A DNA stretch of 64,000 nucleotides from Neostapfia colusana (GCA_030760725.1 JASWHV010000012.1:84456968-84520967), one strand, 5' to 3'. Positions 45,207 through 57,780 are shown, counted from the first letter of the stretch. The notes: generated from the sequence alone by a model not told the origin. Translations and numbers: made by a program.

Positions 45207-47189
45207 TGTAAAAGCCCAAGATTTTACTTGTTAGAGTGTTCATTCCATCACCACAAATCAGCTCATTTTGTGGAAGTCTCATGAACCTTTGTGAAGAGCA
45301 AGTAGACACCATCAAGAGAATAATTAGAGGAAAAACTCATAACTCCAAAAAGTAGGAGCTCACAAACATAAACATGAGATGCTGAGCTCACAATTAGGCC
45401 CTAAACATTCTTAGGGGTGCTCACGCCAAGTTTTATGCAAGTTCAAATTATTTTGAGGCACTTTTTGATAAATTGCAAAAAGTCTATTTGAATGCAAATT
45501 CAAATTTCAGCCACTTTCATCACTTGGATTCAAAAGTTGACTTCATATTCAAACTCAGCACATTTTTCTGAGTTATTCTACCAATTTTCATCCTCATTGG
45601 AGTTCTCTTGTCGGGAGCTACATTTGGGATAATTCAAAACTGAATTTGAATCTCAAATTCAAGTGTGATTCGAATTTAGCTAACCCAGCTGAAATTGGAG
45701 GATTTCAAATTCAACTCATGACTTGGGAGTGAAGTTTGCCATTCAATTGTCAGTAGATGAGGGAAATGTCAGTGATCACAATTGAAAAGAATTAGTGGAG
45801 GTGGGACCCACTGGTCAGTGACTAAATTCCACTGAACCGACTCAAACAGAGGGAAGCACATGCGGGCGACCATCGAGCGATCGGGGGCAGCCAGCTCGCT
45901 CTGTTAGCTCCACCTCACGGTAAAAACATCGGCTCAAAGTCCAGCACATGAGCTGTGTCGACCGTGCTCTTCATTCCCGAGTGAAAATCAGCTCACACCG
46001 CGCCGTGCTTCACTCCCGCTCGCAAGCTTCTTTCCGCCTCTCTCTGATCACCGGCGACCGACCGATCCCGGCCAATTCACGCACCGCCACCAGAGAGGAA
46101 AAGGTGCGCTGGCTTGTGCTGAAGCTATAGGAGCAAGCCGTGCTCCGTTCCATGATGTGTAGAGCGGGGATTTCTTGTTTCTTTCCACGGGGTGTGTTAG
46201 GGTTAGGAATCAGTTGACGTTGAAATTCGTTGCATAGAGGCAACCGCCGCTCAAGCTGCAGCCCACACACGTTCTAGAGGTCCTTGCGCTTCTTCTTGAG
46301 CAAGAACCAGCAAGAAAGACCCACCGAAACCGTAGTTTCACCGAGGAACAGTTCAGAGGAAGAGGGGGTAGCCGGTGAGGTCCGGTTTGTCGGCTGTTTG
46401 GGTCCCAATCAAGGTCATTACAGCTTCCCGAGGCTGCCCTGAACGTGGTGACGCGATTAGAGCGCGAAGGCGGTGGTCGGAATGACGGGAACACGTTGCC
46501 TATGAGGCACAGTGGCATAGCACTCGTCACCGGCGAGCTACGACAGTTTGCTGGTGGCAGCAAGGTGTCCAGCGTCCAAAGTTAGGTGGGGGCGGCGAGT
46601 TTCACCGTCGCCGGCGAGCTAGATTGGTGGGAACACCGACCTCGCCGAAGCTCCGGCGTCTCGGGGCGGCGGCGGCGCGAGGTAGACGAAGGCCCGGGTC
46701 CAACGTGTCAGCCACAGCGCTAAGTGCGCGCATGGTAGGCGCGGGCCCCGCTGTCAGTCGCTGTTAGGCGCGGGAAAGGATTTCCTTTAGGAAAATAATT
46801 CAGGAATCAGATCAAACTTTAGAAATTCATAACTTTGTGTAGAATATCTAGATTTAGTGAACCAAATTTTGTTAAATTCAGCTCTTTGAGTACTATCCAG
46901 CAAAATAAGTTTCAGCTCATAAAACTTATATTTTTCAGAATTAATTCCCTAAAGTTTAAATTATTGGGAATTTTATATGGAGAATTCCTTTATGGAAAAT
47001 TCTGAAATTTGGCCAGGAGGTTCATTTGAAAATCCTTGAGTCACAGGAAAAATTTCAGATTCATCCAAGTTCATTTATTTCTCCTAATGGTGAGATTAAT
47101 TGAACTGCCTGAGAAAATAGAAAAATATATAGAAACATTTCTCAGAATTTTCTCAAATCTTGATTAGGGCATAACTTTCTCTAGGATTC
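45207..47189 (+). repeat. H: plus-oriented LTR fragment of the D/E superfamily
   Basis: Starts TGTAAAAGCCC, the reverse complement of the CTTTACA ends seen in A, D and E. The first ~150 bp match the reverse complement of the end of the D LTR (near 50260-50426), and 46800-47180 match reverse-complemented A/T-rich LTR middle. It stops where the D LTR begins, so D probably inserted into it (gattc at 47185-47189 would be the TSD). Confidence 0.7.
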
Positions 47190-50100
47190 TGCGAGGGCCC
47201 CACGGCCTCGACGAGCCAGGATCACGCTGAGGGGTGCTGCGTTGCACAGCACCAGATAGCACACGTAAAAAGTACAAAGCAGAAGCAAAGTTTTATTACA
47301 TAAAAGAGTTTAGAGACATGTTTACAACAAAATATGTTCAGTACACACTCACGGGCATAGACTAAGCACAGAGTTCACGTTCAACCCGTGAACGTGTTCC
47401 CTCTAGCACGCGCACACACTAACACGGCGGCGTGCACGACTCCCATTCGACGGGGTTGCCCTCTTGGGGTTCCGTCTCCTACTCAGGAGTCTCCTCCTCA
47501 TAACACCCTGCAAAAGCTTCAAACACAAGCAGTGAGCACGATGGCTTAGCAAGACTGACCCGACTTTCCTATTCACGAAACTTCTACATGCTGGAGTATA
47601 GTGTAAGGGGAAAGTAAGTTGCAAAGGACACACCGAAATAGTTAAACCTTACTTTCAAGTTTTAGCAGTATGTTGTGGAGATCCTCACGCTAAGACACAT
47701 GAGAAAGCCGCAATCAAACAAGAAACGCATTTCTCTCATGTACTTTGCTCAAGGCTGCAAAGAACTTTAATTAGCTCTAAACTATAGCACTTCATTAGCA
47801 ATCAAGGTACATCCTTCAACTCAGCAAACTTTTAACAAGAATCTAGCCTGTTCTTTCTATGTCACGGTACAGTGAACAAGTGGTACTCACTGACCGTGAG
47901 GGACGGCGATTATAATCGATTTACACCTGCAGGGTTACCCGTATAACCCGTCACATACGCCTGTACTCGATGTTGCCTACAGCAACCATCACGGACGTCG
48001 TACGCAACCACCTTTCATCCATCAGCCAAACGTTGAACCGGTCCTATCGTCCCGAGCAAGAGGTCTCTGCGCGCACATCCACAGTGTCGCCAGCTGATTT
48101 ATACCTCAAGCTCTCAACCTACTCTCTGGACGACAAGCAATGCCTCAACACCCAGCTACCCGAATTACATCGGTTCCCCGGTTCCCATATATTCGGTAGG
48201 TCTTCGGTACCGTTCTAGCTTGTTCAACAGGCCCGCACACGGCTCGGTCCTCAATCGACACAAGCGGAGCTATGGCACCCAGGCCCCAAAGTCCTTCTGC
48301 CCTTACTCTTCGCTCGGTCTCATTTTTTCTTGCCATGTGTTCCATTTGCTATCTTTACCCGAGTAGTGTGCCTCTAGCCTATTCTCGCGAGCAGTTCCAA
48401 CTACTTGACTTGTACCGAATCCTACACTACCTTAGCATTGCAGTAGCTAATCGAGGTTTAAAAACCTAAGCCCAAACCAGGATTTTTTAGGCTATTCATT
48501 AGGGGTTTTCAAACAAGACTCTAATGCATAAATAGGGTGGATACTCAATGTAAGTTCTCAAAACAATAAAGTTTATAAAAAGGCTAATGCAAACCGGAGC
48601 TTGCCTTGCTGCTGTTGGTCGTAGGCTAGCTGTTCCTCTGGAGTTATGAAGTCTAAGACTTCTGGCTCCTCCTCAACCTTAGCGACTATATGAGATAAAC
48701 ATATGTATATGTCAATTTGAATGCATTTGAATTTGCAGTTGAATTTGTTAAGACCATAAGTACTGCTACACAGGCCCAATGGCTCTGAAATTTTTACTGT
48801 GGTTTGGATAAAATCTAAACCGAGACTTCACCAGATTTCATTTGCAGCAAATCTCATTTCAGCCCTCCACAAATAATTGTGTATTTGGCCTTACTTGGAG
48901 CTCTTAGGGTGTTCTAAAGATTTTCATGGAGCAAGCCATAACTTTTTAAAAACTAGATTTTCTAAAGGTTCTAATGGATTTTGTTTCACTTAATTTGAAG
49001 ATTTTTAGCCAAAGATATGAGCTAAACAAGTTCAAAGAAAATCTGAAAAATGTTTCTGGACATTTTTCATTTTCTTTGGAACAGTTTCATTTATCATACC
49101 ATTAGGTGGATCAAACGAGCTCAAATGGATCTGAAACTTTTATGGTAGCTCAGGGATATTATGGTGAACATCCTGGCCAAATTTCAGAATTTTCCACTAA
49201 GAGGTTCTCAAGTTAAAATTCTAAACAACTTAAATTCTGAAGAATTAATTCTGGAGAAATAATGATTTTCATGAAGTGAAACTTGATTTTTTGGAAAGTA
49301 CTCAGAGAGCTGAATCCAACAAAATTTGGTTCACTTGATTTGGAGTTTCCTAGTCAAAGTTATGTGGACTTGAAGTTTGAACTAGAAACTGAAAATCGGG
49401 GAAAAGTTTAAACTCCTGCCGGTGGGTCCCACGCGCCCGGCTTCTTCTTCCTCGCGCCAACGTGCCCGACGGCGGCGGTCTCCAGCGAGACTCACCGGAA
49501 CCGATTTCCCGACCACCCAATGGCATGCAGCCGGAGCTTGTGGTGAAGGAAGAGGGGACCTTAACGAACCTCTTTGATGTTCACAACTCGAGGAAAGACG
49601 GTCTGTGGTGGCCGGACGAGGCGTTCTCGTGGCGGCGGCTCGGTTTGAACTGAGGAAGAAGAACTGGCTCGAAGAAGCTCGAGGAAGATCAGTCACGGGC
49701 TGGAACCGGTGCGAGAACATCGAGAGAAGGTCGGCGAGCTCATTTGCGGTCTCAGCTCGGCGTGACAGCCACTGGCTCGACCGGTCGACGGTGGAGCAGC
49801 GAGCTTTGGCGAGTGGCGCATTTCTTTCATGTGAGAGCGAGGAGGCTTCGGTTGTTCTGTTCGTGATAAAACGGAACACGCCGAGGGAGTGTGATTTCAT
49901 GCAGCAGCTCCAGCGTGCGCGAGCGAAGCAGGAGCTGGCGCCGGGGTTTGGCTCGGTGGCGATCACAGCGCAGGCCCGAGAAACCGAGGAACCAAGTCTT
50001 CAGTCGGTTAGAACTCTTGTGTGACAGACAAAGGGGCTCCACAGCTCAAATTTCGTCCCAAAAACTTGAATTCTTACTGCTCTTAATTTTGGGGACCCTA

Positions 50101-50426
50101 ATACCCTTGGCCATTTGATCAATTCACCAAATGCCCATTTGGATTTGAATAATTCAAATTGTCATTTGGTTTGACTGAATTTGCAGCATTTGTGAACTGA
50201 AATCCAAATTTGGTTTGAATTTAGTAAACTACCTCATGTCAGGATCAACTCCAAAATGGAGTGAAAATTGGTGTGTGAGCTCATAAAAATATGTTGAGTG
50301 TGAATATGAATCCCACTTTTGATGGTGATTACTTGCTCTTCAAATGTGTTCATGTGATTAACATAAATGAGGTGAGGTGTGGGTGTGATGAACACTTCTA
50401 GAAAGTGAAAAACTTAGGCCTTTACA
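47190..50426 (-). repeat. Element D 3' LTR
   Basis: Starts TGCGAGGGCCCC, ends GGCCTTTACA. 3237 bp. Related to the A and E LTRs in its first ~1.1 kb; the middle has diverged, with a GC-rich island at about 49420-50000. Confidence 0.85.
47233..48006 (-). other. Structured-RNA candidate region in D LTR
   Basis: Hairpin GGTGCTG/CAGCACC at 47233-47253, 7-nt loop (compensatory C-G to T-A change relative to A and E). Module: outer CCTCA/CAAGG (47683-47687, 47750-47754; two pairs are G.U only on the minus strand), inner ACATGAGA/TCTCATGT (47697-47704, 47734-47741). Palindrome CGATTATAATCG at 47907-47918. Stem CACATACG/CGTACGCA at 47952-47959 and 47999-48006, needing minus-strand G.U pairs. Confidence 0.65.
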
Positions 50427-50440
50427 TTCCCCCCTCCCCA
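50427..50440 (-). other. Element D polypurine tract
   Basis: Minus strand TATGGGGAGGGGGGAA just before the LTR start TGTAAAGGCC. Confidence 0.9.
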
Positions 50441-50489
50441 TAAAAGGATCTCGTCCCGAGATTATAAGGTGAAAATGATAGAGAGGACA

Positions 50490-53400
50490 GTAGAAAATTA
50501 CCGGATGTGTAACGTTAAAAAGTCAGGGTAGTTGGTGTGAAGAAATCCTTCGCTCTCCCATGTTGCTTCATCCTCGGAGTGATTACTCCATAGGACTTTA
50601 TAGAATCACAACGTACGGTTGCGTGTGGTTTGGGCCTTCTCATCAATAATCTGAACCGGTTCCTCCCGATAGGTGAGATCCGGTTTCAGTTCTTCGATAT
50701 CTCCCAACTGAACGGTGGTTGAAAGCTTGAGGCACTTCCTCAGCTGAGAAATGTGGAAGATGTCGTGCACACCGGAAAGTGTCTCTGGTAATTCCAGCCA
50801 GTATGCAACTTATCCACATCTTTCCAGAATCTGGAATGGACCGATGAATCAGGGTGCCAACTTTCCTCTGACTCCGAATCTATTCACGCCCTTTATTGGA
50901 GACAAACACAGATACATGTGATCCCCGACTTCGAATTGTAAAGGACATCTTCTCCAGTCCGCATACTGTTTTTGTCAGGATTGGGCGGCTTTTAAGTTCG
51001 CTTGAATCAGCCAAACTTTTTCTTCCGCATTGTTGACAAGATCAATCCCGAAGGTGACCCTTTCGCCAGACTCACACCAATTCAGTGGTGTGCGGCATTT
51101 TCTCCCGTATAGCGCCTCGTAAGGCGTCATCTTGATGCTGGCTTGGTACCCATTGTTGTACGAGAACTCGGCCAACGGTAAGTGATCATCCCAATTCTTA
51201 CCATGGTTGATAGCACAAGCTCGTAGCATATCTTCTAAAATCTGATTTACCCGCTCGGTTTGCCCATCCGTCTGCGGGTGGTAGGCTGAACTACGGATCA
51301 GCTTCGTCCTCAAAGAAGTATGTAATTGCTCCCAAAAACAAGACACAAATAAAGTGCCCCAATCTGGGATGATGGTGCGGGGTACGCCGTATAAGCATAG
51401 GACCCGTGAGATGTATAATTCAGCATACTTCTTGGCGTTGTAGTTGGTGTTAACCGGGATAAAATGAGCAAATTTGGTGAGCCGGTCGACGATCACCCAC
51501 ACTGAATCATTCTTCTGAAATGTGGTGGGTAAACCGACAATGAAGTCCATGCTAACATCCTCCCACTTCCAGGCAGGAACGCCCAGTGGTTGTAGCAGTC
51601 CCGGTTTTCTCATATGATCTGCCTTCACCCTTCAGCATGTATCACATTCGGACACGTACTTTGCGATCTCCCGCTTCATCCGTGTCCAGCAAAACTTGTT
51701 TATGAGTTCTTTATATATTTTGCTGCTGCCGGGGTGAATAGAAAACTTTGACAAGTGAGCCTCATCAAAGATTTTCTTCTGTAACTCCGGGTTACGGGGT
51801 ACGACGATCCGGTCCTCGAACCATAGGACGTTGTCTCCATCTTTCCGGAAACATTTCAGCTCCCCACTGTCTACACATCTCCACAAATGCGACATGCCAT
51901 TGTCATGTTTCTGACCTGCCGCAATCTCTTCACGTATGGTGGGGATCAAAGCTAAGTTGTAGAGAGCTCCATGTGGAATTACATGCAATGGTGGCTCGCT
52001 CTCTTCCAATGGTGTGATGGTTAGATTGTGGACGTGTGACTTGCGAGTCAGCGCATCCGCCACTATGTTTGCCTTGCCGGGGTGATAATGGATCTCTATT
52101 TCGTAATCCTTCATCAACTCCAATCATCTTCGCTGCCTCATGTTCAGCTCCTTCTCGGTGAATATGTACTGGAGACTTTTGTGATCGGTATATAAATGTA
52201 CGAGGTTACCGAGTAGGTAGCACCTCTACATTTTGAGTGCGAGTACCATGGAAGCAAGCTCTAAGTCGTGAGTTGGATAATTTTTCTCATGGTTTCTGAG
52301 CTGCAGTGATACATTCGCGACCACCCTTCGGTCTTGCATCAGCACACATCCGAGCCCAATGCCGGATGCATCGCAGTACACATCGAACGGTTTTGTTGTG
52401 TCTGGCTGCGCCAAAACCGGTGCTGAAGGTGCTTCACTAGTGCCTTGAACGCTGCTTCACATGCTGGACTCCAAACATATTTGGTAGCCTTCTTCAGCAG
52501 CTCTGTCATAGGCTTGGCAACCTTCGAGAAGTTCGGATTGGACCTCCGATAATATACCACGAGTCCGAGGAAACTCCGTACCTCGTGAACAGTTATCGGG
52601 GACTTCCAATTCAGCACTTGTGTGATCTTATTCGGGTCTACAGCGATGCCCTCCGCTGAGATAATATGCCCAAGAAAAGGCACCTGCGATATCCCGAATT
52701 CGCACTTGCTGAATTTCGCGTATAGTTTGTGATCCCGCAGCCGTTGCAAGACTATACGCAGATGCTTCGTGTGTTCTTCCTCCGACTTGAAATATACCAA
52801 TATGTCGTTGATGAAGACCACGACAAACTTGTCCAGCTCCGGCATGAATACCGAGTTCATCAAGTACATGAAATGAGCTGGAGGGTTGGTGAGGCCAAAG
52901 GACATGACTAGGTACTCATAAAGCCCGTACCTCGTCGAGAAAGCCGTCTTCGGTATATCCTCAGCCCGTATCTTAATCTAATGGTACCCGGATCTTAAGT
53001 CCATCTCGGAAAAGATCTTTGCTTCGACCAACTAATCAAACAACATGTCGATCCGTGGCAACAGGCACTTGTTCTTGATAGTTACGGCGTTCAGTGGACG
53101 ATAGTCTACGCAAAGCCGCAATATTTCATCCTTCTTCTTCACAAATAATGCCAAACAGACCCATGGCGAGGAGCTCGGCCTAATAAAACCCTTCTCCAGC
53201 AGGTCCGTTAACTGCGTCTTCAGTTCTGCCAATTCATTTGGCGCCATCTTGTACGGCTTTCGAGATATTGGCATTGTTCCCGTTGTAAGTTCAATCTTGA
53301 ACTCCACCTCTCGGTCGGGCGGCATCCCCGTTAAATCATCGGGGAACACGTCTAGGAACTCACGGGCTACTGGGATGTCTTCCAATCTGATGGTGGTGGA

Positions 53401-53760
53401 CTGGTATACACTTGAAAGTTTTATTTCTGGACTGTCCAGAAATAATGAGTGAGACTCGTGCATTTCTGGGTGTAGATGCACGACTCGGAGGACGGTGTCA
53501 AAAATAGCGCCATGGTGGGTTAACCACGACATCCCTAAGATGACATCGACCTTTTGTCCCTCTAAAGCTATGAGAGACGTAGGGTATACTCTACCCGCTA
53601 AGCATAATGGTGCCTTGGAAACCATCATGCTTGCTGAAATTTTCCCACCCGGTGAACAAATCAAATATGGACTTTCGGTGGGTAGTATTTGCAAGCTGTG
53701 TTTAGCAATAAAATCTTGGCTAATGAAATTATGTGTGGCGCCTGATTCAAATAAAACTAT
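50490..53760 (-). pseudogene. pol: Element D pol with chromodomain-like tail (broken)
   Basis: Right to left: protease near 53745 reads LFESGATHNFIS, where the family has DSGA, so the catalytic Asp is Glu (codon at 53746-53748). RT about 52540-53330 (LCVDYRPLNAV), with palm motif FIND instead of FIDD near 52800. RNase H about 52040-52410. Integrase zinc region about 51640-51800, core about 51000-51600 (MDFIVGLPTTF). The C-terminal part to about 50490 can be followed through stops into a chromodomain-like stretch. Stops near 53034 and 52980 and frame changes near 52425 and 51630 break it. Two catalytic substitutions show it is inactive regardless of the stops. Confidence 0.88.
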
Positions 53761-55048
53761 AGCGGGATGCTGGGGGAGTTGGAACATACTCGCAAGGATT
53801 GGCTCCCCCTCCGACACGTCCTCTATGGCGTGTTGGTGGATGGTGCCGGGCTTAGGATTTGCCTGCCATGCATTATTGGGGTTCCGCGGCTGATTCCTCC
53901 CCCGAAACTGTGGTGCCACTCCACCGCCTTGCCTCTCGGGGCAGTTGTTGGCGAAGTGCCCTGGGCCACCGCATTTGTACCATGCGGTTGACGACTGGCC
54001 CGTACATGGAGGACGAAAACCCGCATGCGCTTCTGGGGTGCAAACGCACGTGGCATCGCCCGCTGCTGCTGTTGTTGTTGCGGAGGCGGTGCTGGTAGTG
54101 CCGGCCGGAACGCCGGTGGAGAATATGGCCGACTGTGGAATGGCATCGGCCTCTGTGGTGGCTGCCAGTGTTGACCCGATAGTGAGCAATACACCATCCG
54201 GTATTTCTGGGAAAGACCACCTCCCTCTCCGCTGCTCTGTGGCGCGCTTCTCTTTTTTCTCTGCCGCAGCTAACTCCTTACCGGAGTCCTCCTGAACAAT
54301 CGCAGCATCAATAATATCGTTGAGGCAGCCACGATTGAAAATTGCTAGCTTGTTCTTCAGGAGCGGATTAAGCCCCTGGTAAAAGTGATCCCGCCTCTTC
54401 TCATCGGTATCAGCGTGATATGAAGCATAGAGCGCGAGATCGCTGAACGCCCTGGAGTATTCCAGCGTGTTCCTGCTGCCTTGCTGCAGACGAAGGAACT
54501 CCTGCATCTTCCTTTTCATTAGACCTGGCGGTATGTGATAGGCCTGAAGGCCGTCCGGAACTCCGCCCAGGTCATAACTCGCTCGGTGGGTTGCAAGGCA
54601 CAGAAGTTTGCCCACCAAGCGCTCGCAGACCCTTGAACCTATTGGGCCACGAACTGAGTCTTGCGCTGCTCACTCACTTGGAGCAGCCTGAACTTCATCT
54701 CCATCGTGCGGAGCCAGTTGTCCGCATCAAGGGGCTCATCCGCCCTTAAGAATACCGGGGGATGAGTAGCCAGAAAGTCGGAGTAGGAGCTTTGTCGGTG
54801 CTCTTCGCGGTCTTGACACCTCTCTGGTCGAGACGTATTCGCAATAAGAGTTTGCAGCAACTCCGTGTGCTGCTGATGTGAACCCGCAATGGCCGCAACA
54901 ATGTCGACAATTGTAACCGTTAACGGTGGTGGTGGTGGTTGTTGCTATTGCTACTGTTGCTGTCCCGAGGAAGCCTCGGGAGGCTGTTGGGAGGCATCTC
55001 ACCCTGACTAGAATCCCCAACCTCCGGGTTGGTACAAGTGCGAGTCAT
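53760..55048 (-). pseudogene. gag: Element D gag (broken)
   Basis: Start at Met 55048 (MTRTCTNPEVGDSSQG), equivalent to MVRTRS of A and E. A CAA/CAC-type trinucleotide run near 54918-54962 has shifted the frame; the core resumes with DFLATHPPVF and DADNWLRTMEMKF (54639-54860) and then, after another break, in the long frame ending at 53032. The zinc knuckle at about 53943-53985 has lost its first Cys (WYKCGGPGHFANNC), so it would bind zinc poorly. A Pro-rich linker precedes it. Confidence 0.85.
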
Positions 55049-55321
55049 TCTAAAATTTAAAACAGCAGCGATCAGTACATGTCATTCTTAAAATTCCATA
55101 TAAAACAATAGGTATTGAAATGACACATAAATAAACTTGCACAACATTCACATATATTGATAAAGCATAAACTTTATATAAGATACATTATTCTCGGGTC
55201 TCCGAGAAGTCATGCTCATGTCGTCACTACCTATACACATTCTACTGTCTACACGACATGTCACCGATTATAAAAGTTTCTACACACCACTCTCGCTGCC
55301 CTACTTGGCAACGGTAACTCA

Positions 55322-56284
55322 CTACTTGGAGTAGAACTCGACCTCCTGCGGGTAGTTCTCCTCCGCTACCTCTGCTGGTGGCTCAGGGTCCATGACCTCC
55401 TCTTCGGGTTCAGGTTCCCACATCGCCGGGACACCCAAAACCACAGGTACAGCACCTACCATCGGTAGGCCCACTACCGGAGGCACGAGGTCTTGCAACG
55501 CATGCACCTTGTCCATAGCCTGGTTGTAGTCCTCTTCCCAGCCCTGCCCCTCCTCAATAGCGTCATCACGCTCTTGAGTGAGGACCTCATTCTGCTGGGT
55601 CAAGGCCTGCACTTGCTGTTGTAAAGCCGTGATGTCGACGTGGCTTTTCTTCTTCGCCTTCCTCAGACGATGCAACTGATTGTGTTGTTCGTTCAGTCGC
55701 TTTATCGTCAGAAGGAGAACATTACAGAGTGCGATGTGAGCACTCTCGAAATGGTCTCCACGGCTGGTGCCCTCCTTGAGCTTCACGGCAAGACAATTCG
55801 TATGGACAGCTTGACTGTCAATCACGGTCTTCCCTGCCCTCAACTGGAGGCTGAGGTTCACCTCCGCGGGATTGTACCTTGGGCAACCCGGATTTGTTGC
55901 TTCCAAGTACCTGTCCCTCCACAAGTGATTAGCTCACCCCTCCACCGGGACAAGCGCGTATGGAATGCCCTCTATAGCTCTCACGTGTAGTTGGCAGTAA
56001 CGCGACATGGTGTTGCGGGTTGCCACTTGCCACATCTCCTCCAGCTGTCTACCTCTCACCGTGATGATGGACGGTGCCCAATCGGATGGCGTAGGTCCTG
56101 CAGGAACTTCGATATGGATGGTCTACGTATTGTTCCCCTCCTCGCCTTCTTCCTTGGTGAGGTACTGCAGCGTCTCCACGTACCCGAAATATTGAAGCAT
56201 TTGCTTCAACAGTTCCGTATAACCGCTGCGTTGGGAACAGTGGGATACCACCGACCCGTTCTCCAGTTGTTTATCCGCTGTCAT
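55322..56284 (-). pseudogene. Extra sense ORF upstream of gag in element D
   Basis: One frame from Met 56284 (MTADKQLENG) to TAG at 55322, 320 codons long with only two internal stops (TAG at 56123-56125, probably from a Trp codon, and TGA at 55934-55936). The last 200 codons are fully open from Met 55924. The middle is a coiled coil (LQQQVQALTQQNEVLTQERD preceded by RLRKAKKK); the C-terminus is acidic and Pro-rich (EPEPEEEV, DPEPPAEVAEE). It lies in the sense direction, 273 bp upstream of the gag start, where A and E have only leader. No domain recognised. Captured host sequence or an ancient accessory ORF are both possible. Confidence 0.65.
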
Positions 56285-57235
56285 CCGTGGACATATATTT
56301 GAAAAAGGTCAAATATGCATTTAAACAGTAAATCATTGAGTTATAACATTAAAACATGTCATTGAACCCATACAACTTGGAAACACAATTCAAACTTAGA
56401 ACAAATTTGATTGCTGGTCTGCTGCCCAAACTAACAGCCCTGACCAGTTCCCATTTCAACCTGATTTAGACCATGCTAAAAGCAAAACCAGTTCTGGAGC
56501 TCAACATCAAAGTTAAAGATAACTTAAATAGCTTTCCAGAAAGTATTTTCTTGGCCTCAGAACTTTCATGGTTCAAAATGTATGAGATGTCAAAATTGAC
56601 AGAATTTCTGGAGAAAATGGGACAACACCTCCCTGCTTGAGGTACTGATTTGAATCAAGAATTCCAGTTAATTCTTCATCGAATTTGACAAAACTTTCTG
56701 TTACAAAGTTGTAACACATCTCATAAAATTTCCAGAACTACCCCATTTTCTATTTTTGGATTTTTATACAGTAAGTTATGCTCAATTTACAGAGAGTTAC
56801 AGAGGGTATTTGCTCTGAGCTGTTTTCTGGACAGTTTCAACTCTACTGCATTTTTCGATTGGTTAAGGGATGAAACACCTCTGGACATCAATAGAAAAGT
56901 TGTAAAGCTCTTCCAAAGATTTCCAGAAATGTATCATATGACCCTAACCTCGAAAGAACTCAACCTCTAACCTCTGTTTAAATTCAGCCTTTTGTCAGCT
57001 GAAAACAGGAGACTCTGCCCTTAGTATCTTATAAGTTGAAAACTTGTTAACTTTGAACATCCTGATTAAGGGAAGAAGTTAGTCACAGTTTTAGTGCTCT
57101 AGATCAAAACCTTCAAGTTTTACAATGATGTAGAATATTTAGTGGGGTGTGACGTCGAAGCGTCACCAGTTTATGCGGGTACTACGTTCCTCACAAAGAA
57201 AAACCTATACCGGACTTAGCGGCTTTGTTCGTTCA
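56285..57235 (-). other. Element D leader (outer part, truncated)
   Basis: A/T-rich, without a gene. Related to the leaders of A and E, ending with the tactacgttcc and ataccgg blocks before the break at about 57231-57236. Confidence 0.7.
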
Positions 57236-57780
57236 GAATGAACCTCCGATAATATCCCGCGAGTCCGAGGAAACTCCGTACCTCGTGAACAGTTATCAGG
57301 GACTTCCAATACAGCACTTGTGTGATCTTACTTGGGTCTACAGCGATGCCCTCCGCTGAAATAATATGCCCGAGAAAAGGCACCTGCGATATCCAGAATT
57401 CGCACTTGCTGAATTTCGCGTATAGTTTGTGATCCTGCAGCCGTTGCAAAACTATACGCAGATGCTTCGTGTGTTCTTCCTCCGACTTGGAATATACCAA
57501 TATGTCATCGATGAAAACCACGACAAACTTGTCCAGCTCCGGCATAAATACCGAGTTCATCAAGTACTTAAATGAGCTGGAGCATTGGTGAGGCCGAAGG
57601 ACATGACTAGGTACTCATAAAGCCCGTACCTCGTCGAGAAAGCCGTATTTGGTATATCCTCAGCCCGTATCTTAACCTGATGGTACCCGGATCTTAAGTC
57701 CATCTTAGAAAAGATCGTTGCTTCGACCAACTGATCAAACAACATGTCGATCCGTGGTAACGGGTACTTGTTCTTGATAG
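57236..57780 (-). pseudogene. pol: I: reverse-transcriptase fragment of a D-family element
   Basis: Encodes RT from MLFDQLVEATIF through the intact palm motif FIDD (near 57510) to the GYYRRFI block, with one frame break near 57570. It is nearly identical to D at 52545-53090 but lacks the FIND substitution, so it comes from a sister copy. It is cut on the left by the junction with the D leader and on the right by insertion of F within the gatag site (57776-57780). Confidence 0.85.

Larger units (their letters stand above)
47190..57235 (-). mobile_element. Element D: Ty3/gypsy element lacking its 5' LTR
   Basis: 3' LTR 47190-50426, PPT about 50427-50440, pol and gag 50490-55048, extra ORF 55322-56284, leader to about 57235. 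The PBS and 5' LTR are missing: the leader breaks off after the ataccggacttagcgg block and is joined to an RT fragment. No right TSD can therefore be found. Confidence 0.85.
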
